Assembly (NCBI GenBank): GCA_949297125.1
Contig: CASFRS010000020.1
Span: 20,817 to 84,816 of the forward strand
Source of the DNA: an uncultured Bacteroidales bacterium
GTDB lineage: Bacteria; Bacteroidota; Bacteroidia; Bacteroidales; G3-4614
Reading direction: 5' to 3'
DNA: 64,000 nt
The notes under the pieces are model-generated. The model ran no database searches. It was not told the origin of the DNA and saw nothing but the letters and a program-made list of their open reading frames with translations. Below, piece after piece: positions 42,214 to 51,708 of this stretch (positions within the stretch are counted from its first letter, which is position 1; each line of letters begins with the position of its first letter). The position numbers and the translations under genes are program-made.

Positions 42214-44034
42214 ATGCGCGAGAGACGGCCGATAGAGTTGTTGTCGCCAGCCCGCGATATATCCACCGCAAAAGAAGCGATACTCCACGGGGCCGATGCC
42301 GTATATATCGGTGCGCCCCGTTTCAGCGCACGGGCGGCTGCAGGCAATACGGTGGAAGATATAGCCATGCTTGCCGAGTATGCCCATACGTACAGGGTAA
42401 AAGTATATGTTGCGCTCAATACCATACTCCGCGATGACGAACTTTCTGAGGCGGAACGGATAATCCGGGACCTGTACCGCGCCGGGGCCGATGCCCTGAT
42501 AGTTCAGGACATGGCGGTAATGAAACTCGACATTCCCCCGATACCTCTTCATGCAAGCACCCAGTGCCACAACGCAACCCCGCAGAAAGTCCGTTTCTTG
42601 CAGGATGCAGGGTTCGCGCAGGTGGTTCTGGCCCGTGAGCTTACTGTAAAAGAAATTAAGGAGATTGCCGGTTGCACCGACGTTCCCCTTGAAGTCTTCA
42701 TACACGGGGCGTTGTGTGTAAGTTACAGCGGCCGTTGCTATCTGAGCAGGGCATTGAGCGGACGGAGCGCAAACCGCGGGGAGTGTGCGCAATGCTGCCG
42801 CCTTCCGTACGAACTCTCCGATGCCAATGGACGGACCCTTATCAAGGAGTCGTATCTTCTCTCCCTGAAAGACATGAACCGCAGTGAATACGTGGAGGAC
42901 CTGCTTGACGCAGGGGTAACGTCGCTGAAAATCGAGGGGCGTCTGAAGGATGCCTCCTACGTAAAGAACATAACCGCATACTATCGCCAGCTGCTCGACG
43001 GCATATTCGCCCGCCGCCCGGAATACCGGCGTTCTTCGTCGGGGAAAAGCATTATAGGCTTTACGCCCGACCCCGATAAAAGTTTCAATCGCGGGTTTAC
43101 CCCGTATTTTTGCGACCAGCCGTCGTTCGGTATTGTCTCATCGCGCTTTACTCCCAAATCCACAGGCGAATATATGGGCAGGCTCGTGCGGAGCGAAGGG
43201 AGAGGGTTAAGGCTTGCCGGCGCTTCGGCAATGCATAACGGCGACGGTGTGCTTTACAGGACGCCGGGCGGGGAAACGGGAGGCTTCAGAGTAAACAGGG
43301 TTGCCGGAAGTGTCATATATCCGGCTGAAGAAATGCGCCTTCCGGCAGGAACGGAAATATACCGCAACCATGACATCGAGTTTGAAAGGAAGCTCGCCCG
43401 CCCGACAGCCGAAAGGTATATCCCGCTGACGGCCATGCTTGCATACCGGGACGGAGAATTGCTTCTTGTCCTTACCGATGATTCAGGAATTTCGGTAACG
43501 GCAAAAGAGTTATATCCCGATGCGGAAAAAGCCCGGAATCCTCAGGACGACAACCAGAGGAAACAACTCGCCAGAACGGGAGGAACCCAGTATCGCTTTG
43601 AAACTGTCATCCTTGACGGCACGGGACAATATTTTATTCCGTCGTCGGTTCTTGCCGCACTGCGGCGAAAGGCAACAGACGAACTGTCGTTGCAGAGAGC
43701 CGCCGGTTACGTGCGGGAGAAATCAGTCATGCGCGGCAGCCCGCAATATCCGTGCAGCGAACTTGCCTATACAGCAAACGTTTACAATAAAAAGGCCGAA
43801 GCGTTTTACAGGGAGTGCGGAGTAAAGGCCGTATCCCCTGCATATGAATCCCGCCCCGAAAAAGGGGTGCCGCTCATGCGGACAAAATATTGCATAAGGC
43901 GCGAATACGGGCAGTGTCTGCGCTACAATGCGCCGTCCGGATGGGAAGCCCCGTTGTGGCTCAGAAACGGAAATACCCGCCTGCGGCTCGATTTCGACTG
44001 CAAGGAGTGCGTGATGACCGTAACGAAACCGTAG
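42214..44034 (+). CDS. Peptidase U32 family protein, RlhA/YdcP-like
   Basis: A 606-residue cytoplasmic protein. The N-terminal U32 domain has IELLSPARDISTAKEAILHGADAVYIGAP, VFIHGALCVSYSGRCYLSRALSGRSANRGECAQCCRLPY with the cysteines that hold a Fe-S cluster in the family, and TSLKIEGRLKDASYV. A C-terminal DUF3656-like extension gives the length of E. coli RlhA, which uses prephenate to hydroxylate C2501 of 23S rRNA. The old name collagenase-like protease is probably misleading. RNA modification is the best guess, inferred from length and domain layout. Confidence 0.85.
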   Translation: MRERRPIELLSPARDISTAKEAILHGADAVYIGAPRFSARAAAGNTVEDIAMLAEYAHTYRVKVYVALNTILRDDELSEAERIIRDLYRAGADALIVQDMAVMKLDIPPIPLHASTQCHNATPQKVRFLQDAGFAQVVLARELTVKEIKEIAGCTDVPLEVFIHGALCVSYSGRCYLSRALSGRSANRGECAQCCRLPYELSDANGRTLIKESYLLSLKDMNRSEYVEDLLDAGVTSLKIEGRLKDASYVKNITAYYRQLLDGIFARRPEYRRSSSGKSIIGFTPDPDKSFNRGFTPYFCDQPSFGIVSSRFTPKSTGEYMGRLVRSEGRGLRLAGASAMHNGDGVLYRTPGGETGGFRVNRVAGSVIYPAEEMRLPAGTEIYRNHDIEFERKLARPTAERYIPLTAMLAYRDGELLLVLTDDSGISVTAKELYPDAEKARNPQDDNQRKQLARTGGTQYRFETVILDGTGQYFIPSSVLAALRRKATDELSLQRAAGYVREKSVMRGSPQYPCSELAYTANVYNKKAEAFYRECGVKAVSPAYESRPEKGVPLMRTKYCIRREYGQCLRYNAPSGWEAPLWLRNGNTRLRLDFDCKECVMTVTKP

Positions 44035-44194
44035 CGGCTTCTGCCGCAGGCCTGTCCGTGCCGGATAAGCGGGGGACAGTGGGTCGGCAGCGAAAATTTT
44101 CAAGGCAAGACTCCCTTCCGGTATTTGGAGTGTCAAAAAAACTTACAACCGATAAAAACTTTATTTTAAATACAATTCATAAGGAGATATTTTT

Positions 44195-44202
44195 TAATTT
44201 TG
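44195..44202 (+). promoter_or_regulatory. -7 element of purH
   Basis: TAATTTTG followed by CAGACTG, 33 bases before the chosen purH start. No -33 TTTG seen. Confidence 0.5.
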
Positions 44203-44235
44203 CAGACTGAAAAACCTATATATACAGTAAAGTCT

Positions 44236-45759
44236 ATGTCGGAACTTAAGAAAATAAAAAGCGCGTTAGTCTCCGTATATCACAAGGACGGATTGGATGA
44301 GATAATAAAGGAGTTGGATGCCGAAGGCGTTAAATTCATATCTACGGGAGGGACTAAAAGTTTTATCGAGTCTCTCGGAATAGAATGCACGGCCGTGGAG
44401 GCCCTTACGGGTTACCCCTCTATCCTCGGCGGGAGAGTGAAAACGCTTCATCCCAAGGTGTTCGGCGGAATACTCAGCCGCAGGGACGAAGAGAAGGATC
44501 GTGAGCAGACCGCACAGTACGAAATTCCCGAGATAGACCTTGTAATAGTCGATTTGTATCCGTTCAGCGAAACGGTGGCATCGGGAGCAAGCCAGCAGGA
44601 TATAATAGAAAAGATAGACATAGGCGGAATATCGCTTATAAGGGCAGCCGCAAAAAACTTCAAGGATGTTGTAATAGTAGCATCGAAAGCCCAGTACGCA
44701 CCTCTCACGGAGATGCTCGGCCGCAACGGTGCAGCTTCAACTATCGACGAACGCAAATGGTTTGCAAAGGAAGCGTTTGCCGTATCGTCGGGTTACGACA
44801 CTGCAATATTCAACTATTTCGATGCAGAGGAGCAGTCGGCTTTCCGTGCGGCAGCCGACGGGTCGAAAAGTCTCCGTTACGGGGAGAACCCGCACCAGAA
44901 AGGGGCTTTCTACGGGAACTTCGACGAGATGTTCACCCAGTTGCACGGCAAGGAGATATCGTATAACAATCTGTTGGACATAGATGCCGCAGTATCGCTC
45001 ATATCGGAATTCGATGAAACCACGTTTGCAATACTCAAGCACAACAATGCGTGCGGGCTGGCATCGCGTCCCGTTCTGTCCGAGGCATGGAAAGACGCGC
45101 TGGCAGGCGATCCGGTATCGGCATTCGGAGGTGTGCTCGTAACCAATGCCGAGGTAGACAGGGAGACGGCCGAAGAGATAAACAAGATTTTCTTTGAAGT
45201 GATAATCGCCCCCTCGTATACCGACGAGGCATTGCAGGTTCTCGAACAGAAAAAGAACCGCATAATACTGGTACAGAAGAGAGGCGTGGATACGGGCCGC
45301 CAGTTCCGTTCATTGCTCAACGGGGTATTGGTACAGGAAAAGGACCTTCATGCAGAGAAACCTGAAGAGTTGAAGCAGGCAACCGACAAGGCTGTAACGC
45401 CCCAGGAGGCTGACGATCTGCTCTTCGCCAACAAGATAGTGAAGCACAGCAAGTCCAATGCCATAGTACTGGCCAAAGGCAAGCAGCTTTATGCAAGCGG
45501 CGTGGGCCAGACCTCAAGGGTCGATTCTTTGCGCCACGCAATAGACAAGGCCAAATCGTTCGGGTTCGACCTTAACGGTGCGGTAATGGCATCCGATGCC
45601 TTCTTCCCGTTTGCCGACTGCGTGGAGATAGCCCACAAGGAAGGGATAAACACCGTTATACAGCCGGGCGGTTCGGTACGCGACAACGAAACGGTGGAAT
45701 ACTGCAATAAAAACGGAATGGCAATGGTCTTTACAGGCATAAGGCATTTCAAACATTAA
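44236..45759 (+). CDS. purH: Bifunctional AICAR formyltransferase/IMP cyclohydrolase
   Basis: A 507-residue enzyme for the last two steps of IMP synthesis. The N-terminal MGS-like cyclohydrolase domain starts IKSALVSVYHKDGLDEIIKEL and contains ISTGGTKSFIE and ILGGRVKTLHPKVFGGIL. The transformylase domain has SLRYGENPHQKGAFYG and LKHNNACGLA with its catalytic Lys-His, and ends in the typical MVFTGIRHFKH. The open frame begins at a TTG (44200) that lies inside the -7 element; the ATG at 44236 is the proper start. mreB follows after 26 bases, so some read-through is possible. Confidence 0.97.
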   Translation: MSELKKIKSALVSVYHKDGLDEIIKELDAEGVKFISTGGTKSFIESLGIECTAVEALTGYPSILGGRVKTLHPKVFGGILSRRDEEKDREQTAQYEIPEIDLVIVDLYPFSETVASGASQQDIIEKIDIGGISLIRAAAKNFKDVVIVASKAQYAPLTEMLGRNGAASTIDERKWFAKEAFAVSSGYDTAIFNYFDAEEQSAFRAAADGSKSLRYGENPHQKGAFYGNFDEMFTQLHGKEISYNNLLDIDAAVSLISEFDETTFAILKHNNACGLASRPVLSEAWKDALAGDPVSAFGGVLVTNAEVDRETAEEINKIFFEVIIAPSYTDEALQVLEQKKNRIILVQKRGVDTGRQFRSLLNGVLVQEKDLHAEKPEELKQATDKAVTPQEADDLLFANKIVKHSKSNAIVLAKGKQLYASGVGQTSRVDSLRHAIDKAKSFGFDLNGAVMASDAFFPFADCVEIAHKEGINTVIQPGGSVRDNETVEYCNKNGMAMVFTGIRHFKH

Positions 45760-45785
45760 TACCCTAAAGAAAAAAGGACAGAAAC

Positions 45786-46805
45786 ATGGGACTGTTTTCA
45801 TTCACCCAGGAGTTGGCCATAGATTTGGGAACGGCCAATACCATAATAATAAGCAACGGCAAGGTGCTTGTCGACGAGCCTTCGATAGTGGCTCTCGACA
45901 AACGGACCGACAAACTGATTGCCGTGGGGGAGGTAGCGCGTCAGATGCATGAAAAGACCCATCCCAATATAACCACTATCCGTCCATTGCGCGACGGAGT
46001 AATAGCCGATTTCTATGCTGCCGAACAGATGATACGCGGCATGGTGAAGAAGATCGATTCCAAAAAACGGTGGTTCGCCCCGTCGCTGCGTATGGTAATA
46101 TGCGTTCCCTCGGGCAGCAGCGAGGTTGAAATACGCGCCGTGCGCGACTCGGCCGAGCATGCAGGAGGCCGCGACGTGTATATGATATACGAGCCCATGG
46201 CAGCCGCCATAGGTATAGGGTTGGACGTGGAGGCTCCGCAAGGGAACATGATAGTGGATATAGGTGGCGGAACAACTGAGATAGCCGTGATATCGCTCGG
46301 CGGTCTCGTTTCCAACAAATCCATAAAGGTGGCAGGGGATGATCTGACGGCCGACATACAGGAATACATTGCCCGTCAGCATAACGTCCGCATAGGCGAG
46401 CGTACGGCCGAGGACATAAAGATAAACGTAGGTTCTGTACTTACCGAACTTGACAATCCACCCGAGGATTATATAGTGCACGGCCCCAACAGAATGACCG
46501 CACTTCCCATGGAAGTCCCTATAAACTATCAGGAAATAGCGCACTGTCTTGAAAAGTCGATATCCAAAATAGAAGCGGCCGTGTTGAGTGCACTGGAACA
46601 GACCCCTCCCGAGGTCTATGCCGATGTTGTCCGCAACGGCGTATATATAGCCGGCGGCGGGGCGTTGTTGCGCGGGCTCGACAAACGTCTGACCGACAAG
46701 ATAGGGATACCGTTCCATGTAGCGGAAGACCCGTTGCATTCCGTGGCAAAGGGAACAGGCATAGCCTTGAAAAACATAGGACGCTTCAATTTCCTGATGA
46801 GGTAG
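45786..46805 (+). CDS. mreB: Rod shape-determining protein MreB
   Basis: A 339-residue bacterial actin that positions lateral wall synthesis. Nucleotide-binding motifs are AIDLGTANTIII (phosphate 1), IVDIGGGTTEIAVISLGG (phosphate 2) and the adenosine motif AGGGALLRGLD. An N-terminal amphipathic stretch (MGLFSFTQE) may bind the membrane. AGGAC lies upstream of the ATG as a ribosome binding site. It opens the mreB-mreC-mreD-mrdA-rodA operon. Confidence 0.98.
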   Translation: MGLFSFTQELAIDLGTANTIIISNGKVLVDEPSIVALDKRTDKLIAVGEVARQMHEKTHPNITTIRPLRDGVIADFYAAEQMIRGMVKKIDSKKRWFAPSLRMVICVPSGSSEVEIRAVRDSAEHAGGRDVYMIYEPMAAAIGIGLDVEAPQGNMIVDIGGGTTEIAVISLGGLVSNKSIKVAGDDLTADIQEYIARQHNVRIGERTAEDIKINVGSVLTELDNPPEDYIVHGPNRMTALPMEVPINYQEIAHCLEKSISKIEAAVLSALEQTPPEVYADVVRNGVYIAGGGALLRGLDKRLTDKIGIPFHVAEDPLHSVAKGTGIALKNIGRFNFLMR

Positions 46806-46848
46806 AAACAGAAAAAGGCGAAGGGCAGGGCAGCATGAGAGAAACGGT

Positions 46849-47700
46849 ATGCGCAGACTAATAGAATTTATAGTTGCATACAGCAACATATTCATATTCT
46901 TGATATACGCGGCAATATCACTTACCATGCTGTTCAGTTTCAATCCTTACCAGAGCAGCGTATTCTTCACTACGGCAAACCGTGCAGTAGGGAAATATTA
47001 CCAGTATACAGGGCGTATATCGGAATATTTCGGGCTTCGCGATATAAATCTGGAGTTGCAGAAACAGAATTCCTCGCTTAAGATAGAAGTGGCCCGCCTC
47101 AATGAAGAGTTGAAGAAACTGAAAGGAGAGGCGGCATACGAAACCTTGTGCCGTACCGATACGGTAGTCGGGCCGGTAGCTTACGGCATAGCGCAGGCCG
47201 TGAACGTAACTACGGCCTATGCCTATAACTACGTAACCGTAAACAAGGGAAAATCCGACGGGATAACCGACGGTATGGGCGTAATAAACCGCGACGGGGT
47301 AGTGGGTATAGTAAGCGCCGTATCGGACAATTACGCCGTGATAATATCCCTGCTCAACCATAAACTCAGGTTGAGCTGCAAGATAAAGGGGAGCGGGTAT
47401 ATAGGGTCTCTAACGTGGGACGGGCAATCGCCCGAATACATGATGCTTGAAGAATTGCCGCGCCACGTTACGTTTGAGCGGGGCGACACGGTGGTAACCA
47501 GCGGATACTCGTCGGCCTTCCCGGAAGGACTGCCGGTAGGGACGGTCGAAGATTTCTACCGGGAAGAGTATGACGACAACTTTTATTCTGTGCGCGTGAA
47601 ACTTACAACAGACTATTTCCGGCTGGGGGATGTCTGCATAATAGGCATTCCGTCGGAAGAGGAGCGTACCGTACTTGAAAAAGACGCATACAGGCAATGA
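46849..47700 (+). CDS. mreC: Rod shape-determining protein MreC
   Basis: A 283-residue bitopic protein that links MreB to the periplasmic wall enzymes. One helix near residues 10-28 is followed by a coiled coil (LELQKQNSSLKIEVARLNEELKKLKGE) and the two-barrel MreC core with NYVTVNKGKSDGITDGMGVINRDGVVGIV, VSDNYAVIISLLNH and GDTVVTSGYSSAFPEGLPVGTVE. Its stop codon overlaps the mreD start (ATGA). Confidence 0.95.
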   Translation: MRRLIEFIVAYSNIFIFLIYAAISLTMLFSFNPYQSSVFFTTANRAVGKYYQYTGRISEYFGLRDINLELQKQNSSLKIEVARLNEELKKLKGEAAYETLCRTDTVVGPVAYGIAQAVNVTTAYAYNYVTVNKGKSDGITDGMGVINRDGVVGIVSAVSDNYAVIISLLNHKLRLSCKIKGSGYIGSLTWDGQSPEYMMLEELPRHVTFERGDTVVTSGYSSAFPEGLPVGTVEDFYREEYDDNFYSVRVKLTTDYFRLGDVCIIGIPSEEERTVLEKDAYRQ

Positions 47701-48203
47701 ACAGAAAATCTCCTGCATATTACGTGGCGATTTATACCGTGCTTATGCTTATGCAGATAAGCATATTCGGGAATATAGCCATATTGGGATACGCAACGCC
47801 GTTTCTGTTCATATACTTTATAATGAAACTCCCGTCGGCCCTTTCCCCCAACTGGGTAATGACCGTCTCGTTCATTACCGGGCTTATTCTCGATATTTTT
47901 TTCAACACCCTCGGGGTCTATTCCCTGTCATGTACAATAACGGCATTCCTGCGCCGCCCGTTCATAACCCTGGTAATGCAGCGCGAGGAAGAGGCTTCGG
48001 GTATCGTCCCGTCCGTAAAGGCTCTCGGTGCAGCCCCATTCTCGGTGTATGCCCTGCTGACGGTATTCACATTCTCGGCATCCGTATTCACGATACAGGC
48101 GTTCTCGCTCTTCAATCCCGGAAAGCTGATATTGCAGATACTCTCCAGTACGCTGATAACATACGTTTTTGTATATGCAATAGAAAGAATATCGGTTAAG
48201 TAA
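47697..48203 (+). CDS. mreD: Rod shape-determining protein MreD
   Basis: A 168-residue inner-membrane protein with five to six helices and low sequence conservation. ILGYATPFLFIYFIMKLP and LILDIFFNTLGVYSLSCTITAFLRRPF follow the usual MreD pattern. Position between mreC and the PBP2 gene makes the call firm. It overlaps mreC by four bases and ends two bases before mrdA. Confidence 0.92.
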   Translation: MNRKSPAYYVAIYTVLMLMQISIFGNIAILGYATPFLFIYFIMKLPSALSPNWVMTVSFITGLILDIFFNTLGVYSLSCTITAFLRRPFITLVMQREEEASGIVPSVKALGAAPFSVYALLTVFTFSASVFTIQAFSLFNPGKLILQILSSTLITYVFVYAIERISVK

Positions 48204-48205
48204 CG

Positions 48206-50068
48206 ATGAGAAAAGACTATATCCTTGAAAAACGCAAATATGTAATCGTCGCAATAATACTTACGGTAGCGCTGATATACGTAATCCGTCTTTTCTCGTT
48301 GCAGGTCATCAATGTCGATTACCGGCGTTATGCCGAAGGGAACGCCTTTCTGAAGAAAACCCGATACCCGTCGCGCGGGCTGATATACGACCGGAACGGC
48401 AAACTGATAGTCTACAACCAGCCGGCCTACGATGTAATGATGATACCCCGCGAAGTCAAGAACCTCGATACTCTCGATTTCTGCAACACCCTCGGCATAA
48501 CCGTAGAAGAGTTCCGTCAGAGGCTTGCGGCAATGAAGGACAGGCGGAAGAATCCGGGTTATTCCACATATACGCCGCAGATATTCCTTTCCCAACTCTC
48601 GGCCGAAGAATACGGGCGGTTACAGGAAAAACTCTACCGGTATGAAGGATTCTACGTGCAGAATAGGATAATCAGGCAATATACATACGATGTGGCAGGC
48701 AATCTGCTCGGCAACGTACGGGAGGTTTCGCAGTCCGACATAGAGGCCGATGGCTACTATGCAAGCGGCGACTATACGGGCGATCTCGGGGTGGAGAAAT
48801 CGTATGAAAAGATTCTGCGTGGCGAGAAAGGGGTGGAAATACTGTTGCGGGATGCTCACGGGCGCATAAAAGGCCGTTATGAAGACGGCCTCTACGACGT
48901 GGCCCCGGTTTCAGGACGCAATCTTACACTTACCATCGATGCCGAACTGCAGGAGTACGGCGAGTACCTGATGCAGGGCAAGATAGGTGCGATAGTGGCA
49001 ATAGAGCCGCAAACCGGCGAAATACTGGCCATGGTGTCGTCCCCCACATACAGGCCCTCCTCGCTGATAGGGCGCGAGCGTGGCAAGAACTACGCGGCAT
49101 TGGTACGCGATCCTTATAAGCCTCTGTACGACCGCTCGATAATGGCCGCATATCCCCCGGGGTCGACTTTCAAGCCGACGCAAGGCATGATACTGTTGCA
49201 GGAAGGTATAATATCGCTCAACACGCTCTACCCGTGCCATCACGGATTCCTGTCTGGAGGGTTGAGGGTAGGGTGCCACGAGCATTCCTCCCCAATAGCG
49301 CTGCAGCCGGCACTGCAGACCTCCTGTAATGCGTTTTTCTGTTACGGCTTCAAGGCCATGATGGATAACCGTACCAAATACAAGACCACGGCCGAGGCGT
49401 TTACGTTATGGAAGGACTATCTCGTATCTATGGGATACGGATATAAACTTGGGGTAGACCTGCCAGGAGAAAGACGCGGGTTCATCCCCAACAGCGAATA
49501 TTACGACAAATACTACGGCCGCGGCCGATGGCGGGGGCTTACAGTCATATCGGTATCGATAGGACAAGGCGAGGTCCTGGCCACACCGCTGCAGATAGCC
49601 AATCTCGGAGCGACAATCGCCAACAGGGGATATTATGTGATACCGCATGTGGTGAAGGCAATCCAGGATACGGTAATAAATCCCGTATATCTTGAACGCC
49701 ACCGTACTATGGTTGACCCGCAGAACTACCAGTATGTGGCCGAAGCCATGCGGAAAGCCGTAACGGACGGTACGTGCAGGATAGGAGAGATACCGGGTCT
49801 TGAGATGTGCGGAAAGACCGGTACCGCCCAGAACCCTCACGGTCGCGACCATTCGGCCTTTATGGGATTCGCGCCGAAAGAGAATCCGAAGATAGCAATA
49901 GCCGTATATGTCGAGAATGCCGGATTCGGAGCAACGTATGCCGTACCTATAGGAAGCCTGATGATAGAAAAGTACCTGAACCGCAGCATATCGCCAGAGC
50001 GGAAATATCTTGAAGAGCGGATGGCTGCGTCAAACACGATAATATACAGTGGAGTCAAGAAGCATTAA
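48206..50068 (+). CDS. mrdA: Penicillin-binding protein 2 (elongasome transpeptidase)
   Basis: A 620-residue class B PBP. One N-terminal helix (about residues 12-32) anchors it. The pedestal domain has RYPSRGLIYDRNGKLIVYN, and the transpeptidase domain has the active-site triad motifs S320-TFK, S373-C-N and K537-TGT. It crosslinks the glycan strands that RodA polymerises during side-wall growth. It lies in the Mre operon and overlaps rodA by 20 bases. Confidence 0.96.
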   Translation: MRKDYILEKRKYVIVAIILTVALIYVIRLFSLQVINVDYRRYAEGNAFLKKTRYPSRGLIYDRNGKLIVYNQPAYDVMMIPREVKNLDTLDFCNTLGITVEEFRQRLAAMKDRRKNPGYSTYTPQIFLSQLSAEEYGRLQEKLYRYEGFYVQNRIIRQYTYDVAGNLLGNVREVSQSDIEADGYYASGDYTGDLGVEKSYEKILRGEKGVEILLRDAHGRIKGRYEDGLYDVAPVSGRNLTLTIDAELQEYGEYLMQGKIGAIVAIEPQTGEILAMVSSPTYRPSSLIGRERGKNYAALVRDPYKPLYDRSIMAAYPPGSTFKPTQGMILLQEGIISLNTLYPCHHGFLSGGLRVGCHEHSSPIALQPALQTSCNAFFCYGFKAMMDNRTKYKTTAEAFTLWKDYLVSMGYGYKLGVDLPGERRGFIPNSEYYDKYYGRGRWRGLTVISVSIGQGEVLATPLQIANLGATIANRGYYVIPHVVKAIQDTVINPVYLERHRTMVDPQNYQYVAEAMRKAVTDGTCRIGEIPGLEMCGKTGTAQNPHGRDHSAFMGFAPKENPKIAIAVYVENAGFGATYAVPIGSLMIEKYLNRSISPERKYLEERMAASNTIIYSGVKKH

Positions 50069-51500
50069 CATATGGAGCCGTATTGACAAGGTGGTGCTTT
50101 TGCTCTATGCCGTACTTGTAATATGGGGCTGGTTCAGCATATACGCCGCGAGTTACAACTACGACGACATAAGCATATTCAGCCTTGACGGCCGCGCGGG
50201 GAAACAGCTGATGTGGATAGGGTGCGCGTCGGTCATAATATTTGCCATTATGATGACGGAGAGCCGCATGTTTGAGGCATGGGCTTATCCGTTGTACGTC
50301 TTCATGATGTTCCTGTTGGCCCTTACCATACTTATAGCTCCGAACATAAAAGGTTCGCATTCATGGATAGTAATGGGGCCGGTAAGCATACAACCGGCCG
50401 AATTCGCGAAATTCGCCGTATCGCTTGCGCTGGCCCGGTTTATGAGTGCGTACAATTTTGTCCTTACCCGCAACTGGAACCTGCTCAAGACGGTACTTCT
50501 GATACTTCTTCCGCTCTGCCTGATAATACTGCAAAAGGAGACCGGAACGGCTCTCGTATACATATCCCTTGTGCTGATGCTGTATCGCGAGGGAATGTCG
50601 GGATTCATACTTATGGCAGGCGTGGGTTCCATAACCTATTTTGTCCTGGCAATGAAATACTCGTCCGTGTCATGGGGTATAACCCCGGCCGGCCAGGCCA
50701 TAGTCCTTATTCTGATATTGACGGTGATGATAGCCATGGCGTGCAGGCTGTATGCGCGGCGCGGGGCATTCAGAATCCTGTTCCTTGTAACAGCCCTGAC
50801 GGCAATCGTATTCGGGACGATAAACCTGTTCCGCCCGGTAAACTGGGTGTACATGCTGTTTGCCGCTATTGCGGCAAACAGCATATGCGTGCTTGTGCTT
50901 TCGGTGAAGTCTAACAATCCCAGATTGCTGCATTCGATTTCGGTAGCGGTAATTTCCATAGTATTCCTCTTCTCGGTAAACTATATCTTCAACGAGATGC
51001 TCGAGCCTCACCAGCAGACGCGTATCCGTGTAGCATTCGGCATGGAAGACGATCCCCGCGGGGCCGGCTACAATGTCAACCAGTCTAAGATAGCGATAGG
51101 TTCGGGCGGATTCTTCGGTAAAGGCTATCTTTCCGGAACGCAGACAAAACTGAAGTATGTACCAGAACAAGATACTGATTTCATATTTTGTACAATAGGC
51201 GAGGAGATGGGATTTGTCGGCTCTGTCCTGCTTATAACGCTTTTTGTCGCGCTGATAATACGGATAATAACAATAGCCGAGAGACAGCCGGGAACATTCG
51301 GGAGGGTCTACGGGTATTGCGTGGCATCGATACTTATGTTCCACCTGACAATAAACATAGGTATGGTAATAGGGCTGTGCCCGGTTATCGGAATCCCCCT
51401 GCCGTTCTTTTCCTATGGCGGGTCATCGCTATGGGGGTTCACAATACTGCTGTTTACGCTGTTGCGGATAGATGCCGCGCGGATGGAGCGATACAGGTAG
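50049..51500 (+). CDS. rodA: Peptidoglycan glycosyltransferase RodA (GTG start)
   Basis: A 483-residue SEDS-family lipid II polymerase with about ten helices. Typical segments are GSHSWIVMGPVSIQPAEFAKFAVSLALARF, ILLPLCLIILQKETGTALVY, SKIAIGSGGFFGKGYLSGTQTKLKYVPEQDTDFIFCTIGEEMGFVG and GIPLPFFSYGGSSLWGF. The only in-frame start near the first helix is GTG at 50049, inside the end of mrdA, pointing to translational coupling. It is the last gene of the elongasome operon. Confidence 0.96.
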   Translation: MESRSINIWSRIDKVVLLLYAVLVIWGWFSIYAASYNYDDISIFSLDGRAGKQLMWIGCASVIIFAIMMTESRMFEAWAYPLYVFMMFLLALTILIAPNIKGSHSWIVMGPVSIQPAEFAKFAVSLALARFMSAYNFVLTRNWNLLKTVLLILLPLCLIILQKETGTALVYISLVLMLYREGMSGFILMAGVGSITYFVLAMKYSSVSWGITPAGQAIVLILILTVMIAMACRLYARRGAFRILFLVTALTAIVFGTINLFRPVNWVYMLFAAIAANSICVLVLSVKSNNPRLLHSISVAVISIVFLFSVNYIFNEMLEPHQQTRIRVAFGMEDDPRGAGYNVNQSKIAIGSGGFFGKGYLSGTQTKLKYVPEQDTDFIFCTIGEEMGFVGSVLLITLFVALIIRIITIAERQPGTFGRVYGYCVASILMFHLTINIGMVIGLCPVIGIPLPFFSYGGSSLWGFTILLFTLLRIDAARMERYR

Positions 51501-51582
51501 CACACTCCATCTGCGCGTTCCACGATTCTGCCGCCACGGAAGCCGTAACGGTATAACTTCTGCACGGGGGAGGCGTGCGAAT

Positions 51583-51620
51583 AAAAAAACCGTTCCGGGA
51601 ATATGACCCCAGGAACGGTT
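51583..51620 (-). terminator. Terminator of recA
   Basis: On the minus strand AACCGTTCC, loop, GGAACGG and a run of seven T. It lies about 90 bases behind the recA stop and between convergent recA and rodA. Confidence 0.85.
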
Positions 51621-51708
51621 CCCATGTATGGCAGCAAGGCAGGGAAAGTGGAGAACCCTTTTACGTGCTTTCTGCCTCCCTCCTGCTGTTTCAGTAACTC
51701 TGGCTGAA

